A stretch of DNA of 64,000 nucleotides from assembly GCF_006337125.1 (NCBI RefSeq), contig NZ_CP040887.1, positions 3,348,001 to 3,412,000 on the forward strand, given 5' to 3'. This stretch comes from Serinicoccus chungangensis (GTDB lineage: Bacteria > Actinomycetota > Actinomycetes > Actinomycetales > Dermatophilaceae). A model generated the notes under the pieces. The model was not told the origin of the DNA. It searched no databases and saw only the letters and a program-made list of their open reading frames with translations. Positions 61,708 through 64,000 of this stretch are shown here, one piece after another. Both the position numbers and the translations under genes were made by a program. How positions within the stretch are numbered: position 1 is the stretch's first letter; every line of letters begins with the position of its first letter.

Positions 61708-63854
61708 CCGCCGGCACCGCCCAGCGGGCCGGGGTCGCCTCCCCCGCGTCGGGCACCAGCCGGCTGCGCGGGGACATCGAAGGGCTGCGCGCGATCGCGG
61801 TCCTCATGGTGCTGGCCTTCCACGTGGGCCTGCCCGGGTCCGGCGGCGGCTTCGCCGGCGTCGACGTCTTCTTCGTCATCTCGGGCTACCTCATCACCAG
61901 CCAGCTGGTGCGCGAGGCCAGGCGGGACGGGCGCATCTCGCTGCCCCGGTTCTACGCCCGCCGCGCGCGCCGGCTGCTGCCGGCGGCGTCGCTGGTGCTG
62001 GTGGTCACGACGCTGGCCGGGTGGCTGCTCCTGCCGCGCGGCCGGCACGCCGACCTCGGCACCGAGGTCCTCGCGGCCACAGGGTATGTCGTCAACTGGC
62101 TCCTCGCGTGGCGCGAGGTGGACTACCTCGCCGAGGACCAGAACCCCTCCCTGGTGCAGCACTACTGGTCGCTGTCCGTGGAGGAGCAGTTCTACGTCGT
62201 GTGGCCGCTGCTCATCATCGTCGTGCTGTGGCTGGTCCGACGGCACGGGCTGCGGCTCCTGCCGCTGCTGACCCTGGCGCTGACCGTCGTGGTGCTCGCC
62301 AGCTTCGCGTGGTCCGTGGTCCGGACCGCGGCCTCGCCGGGCGAGGCCTACTTCGCCACCACCACCCGGGTCTGGCAGCTGGGGGTCGGCGCGCTGCTCG
62401 TCCTCCTCACCCCGCTGGAGCGGCTGCCGCAGGCCGCCCGCACGCTGCTGGCCGCCGGCGGGGTCGTCGGCATCGCCCTCACCCTCGTCACGGTGGACAC
62501 CGGGACCCCGTGGCCGGGCACCGCAGCCGCGCTGCCCACCCTCGCGACGGCGGCCGTCATCGCGGCCGGCCTCCACCCCGGGGGCTCACCGGTCGCGCGG
62601 CTGCTCGGGGTCGCGCCGCTGCGCCTCGTGGGTGGTTTGTCCTACGGCCTCTACCTCTGGCACTGGCCGCTGCTGCAGCTGCTCGCCGAGCGGGTGCCGG
62701 GGGCCGGGATGCCGCTGCGCCTGGGCGTGGCCCTGCTGGCGGTCCTCCTGGCCTGGCTCACGCTGCACCTCGTCGAGAACCCGCTGCGCTACTCCCCGGT
62801 GCTCACCCGGTCGCCCCGGCCCGCGCTCCTGGCCGGGGCCGCGGCGATGGCCACCTCGGCCGCCCTGGCGGCCGCGCTCGTGGCGAGCGCGCCCTCCCTC
62901 GAGGAGCCGGACGCGGCCGCGGCGCGGGCGTCCGTGGGCGCCCTCGCCCTGGTCGACCCGGACAGCCGCGGCACCGCGCAGCTGGGGCTGGTCGACGACC
63001 CGGGAGCCGTGACCGGCCAGGTCGACCAGCCCGTCCCCGACCCGGCCGTGGCCGACGAGGACATCTCGCTCGCCTACCGCGCGGGCTGCCAGGTGAGCAC
63101 GAGCGGCACCGGGCTGCCCAGCGCTCAGGACTGCACCTTCGGCGACCCCGACGGGGACCTGCAGGTGGCCGTCGTCGGCGACTCGAAGATGGAGCAGTGG
63201 AGCTCGGCGCTGCACGCCATCGGGCTGAAGGAGGGCTGGCGGGTGCGGTTCTACACGAAGTCGGCGTGCGGCTTCGTCGCGGAGGGCCGGTCGCCGGAGT
63301 GCCACGACTACAACCGGATGCTCTCGCAGCACCTGGGCGAGGCCGGGAACGCCCCCGACCTCGTCCTCACGTCGGTGGGGCAGGGCTACCCCGCAGAGCT
63401 CGCCGGCTCGATGGTCGACCTGCTGCAGCCGGCCACCGACCGGGGCGCCCGGGTCGTCCTGGTCGCCGACACCCCGCTGCCCGAACCGCGCGGGGTGGCC
63501 GAGGGGGTCAGCAGCTTCGAGTGCCTGGACCAGCACCGCGAGGACATCACCCCGTGCTGGAGCCCGGCCGCCCCGGCGTCCGGGACCCGCCTGCTCACCG
63601 AGGTGGCCGGGCGGCTCGACGCCCCGCTGGTGGAGCTGCTGCCCTGGGTCTGTCCCGCGCCCGAGCGGCTCGACGGGTGCGCGCCCGTCGTCGGTGGCGT
63701 CGTCGTCAACCGTCAGGGCAGCCACCTGACCGCGACCTACGTGCGCTCGCTCACCCCCGTGCTCCACCACGAGCTCACCCGGCTCGGGATCACGACGACC
63801 CCGCCGGAGGAGATCAGCTGGGAGCTGCCGCAGGACCCGGCGCCGGGGCGCTGA
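61704..63854 (+). CDS. OafA/YrhL-type membrane acyltransferase with C-terminal SGNH domain (second copy)
   Basis: The 716-residue paralogue of the preceding gene has the same layout: [36 protein letters not shown] and SLSVEEQFYVVWP in the membrane part, then an SGNH-like domain with VGDSKMEQW and NRQGSHLTATYVRSL. Both copies share the GDSK and RQGSH variants. The GTG start at 61704 overlaps the upstream stop, so the pair is co-translated. They may modify two positions of one polymer or act together; this is inference. Confidence 0.85.
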   Translation: MTAGTAQRAGVASPASGTSRLRGDIEGLRAIAVLMVLAFHVGLPGSGGGFAGVDVFFVISGYLITSQLVREARRDGRISLPRFYARRARRLLPAASLVLVVTTLAGWLLLPRGRHADLGTEVLAATGYVVNWLLAWREVDYLAEDQNPSLVQHYWSLSVEEQFYVVWPLLIIVVLWLVRRHGLRLLPLLTLALTVVVLASFAWSVVRTAASPGEAYFATTTRVWQLGVGALLVLLTPLERLPQAARTLLAAGGVVGIALTLVTVDTGTPWPGTAAALPTLATAAVIAAGLHPGGSPVARLLGVAPLRLVGGLSYGLYLWHWPLLQLLAERVPGAGMPLRLGVALLAVLLAWLTLHLVENPLRYSPVLTRSPRPALLAGAAAMATSAALAAALVASAPSLEEPDAAAARASVGALALVDPDSRGTAQLGLVDDPGAVTGQVDQPVPDPAVADEDISLAYRAGCQVSTSGTGLPSAQDCTFGDPDGDLQVAVVGDSKMEQWSSALHAIGLKEGWRVRFYTKSACGFVAEGRSPECHDYNRMLSQHLGEAGNAPDLVLTSVGQGYPAELAGSMVDLLQPATDRGARVVLVADTPLPEPRGVAEGVSSFECLDQHREDITPCWSPAAPASGTRLLTEVAGRLDAPLVELLPWVCPAPERLDGCAPVVGGVVVNRQGSHLTATYVRSLTPVLHHELTRLGITTTPPEEISWELPQDPAPGR

Positions 63855-63860
63855 GCGGGC

Positions 63861-64000
63861 TCATCCGCACTGCGCGCAGGGCGCGACCCGCGGCGCCCAC
63901 GCCCCGGGGTCGGCCGAGCGGGAGACGTGCCCCTCGGGGTAGAGCTCGGGCATCGGGTGCTCGCCGTGCAGGATGCCCGGGGGTCGACCGGCCACGAGGT
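63861..64000 (-). CDS. C-terminal end of an unidentified gene (runs off the right edge)
   Basis: The minus strand is open from the edge to a TGA at 63861-63863. The 46 visible residues include GILHGEHPMPELYPEGH and end VAPCAQCG. Codons are G/C-ending, which supports coding, but I do not recognise the family. It is convergent with the acyltransferase gene. Confidence 0.45.
   Translation of the reverse strand, partial: LVAGRPPGILHGEHPMPELYPEGHVSRSADPGAWAPRVAPCAQCG

Overview
The window is a very GC-rich actinobacterial chromosome segment. It is most likely from Micrococcales, Intrasporangiaceae/Ornithinimicrobiaceae-like; this is inferred from GC-ending codons throughout, GTG starts, F420-type enzymes, a zinc-free S18 in the rpsF operon and the recurrent 7-mer GTATGCC. 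It is mostly ordinary chromosome. I see no rRNA, tRNA, CRISPR array, transposase or integrase.

Layout. 1-12,700: membrane and metabolic singletons (TrhA, DUF899, an AbiEi/DUF559-like protein, a CrtA-like protein, a PPOX protein, a beta-lactamase-fold hydrolase, a three-domain glutaminase, a serpin-like protein, a SulP transporter, two SRPBCC proteins and a frameshifted hydrolase). 12,800-20,150: two LysR regulators, each facing a divergent target. One faces an EamA exporter. The other faces an operon that looks like N-methyl amine (betaine/stachydrine type) demethylation: an old-yellow-enzyme demethylase, a Rieske oxygenase and its ferredoxin-reductase. 20,200-29,500: MOSC, LLM, orphan antitoxin plus glutathione peroxidase, dehydrogenases, a RelA/SpoT-domain protein, a frameshifted LssY-type membrane protein and an MFS transporter.

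29,600-34,400 is a compact four-carbon acid sugar operon (GntP permease, DtnK-type kinase, PdxA2-type dehydrogenase, DeoR regulator). A tiny threonine-run reading frame is wedged between kinase and dehydrogenase, overlapping both by ATGA. 34,400-36,700 holds an oxidoreductase-methyltransferase fusion facing an XRE-cupin regulator. 37,400-40,500 is the most accessory-looking stretch: a glycine-repeat fibre-like protein, a HEMTH metalloprotease-like protein and a regulator joining a LysR effector domain to a LuxR helix-turn-helix.

41,900-45,300 holds the replicative helicase dnaB, interrupted in its P-loop by a 400-residue intein. The intein carries the class 3 signature, a LAGLIDADG endonuclease and two zinc-ribbon-like cysteine clusters. 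It faces a small heat-shock gene under a perfect CIRCE operator. 45,400-56,200: a MATE exporter, a giant membrane-anchored patatin-like protein and the Mrp (mnhA-C-D-E-F-G) Na+/H+ antiporter operon. 56,300-58,200 is the conserved rpsF-ssb-rpsR-rplI operon. 58,400-63,900 is a surface polysaccharide stretch: UDP-glucose dehydrogenase and two tandem O-acyltransferase/SGNH proteins. Both window edges cut genes.
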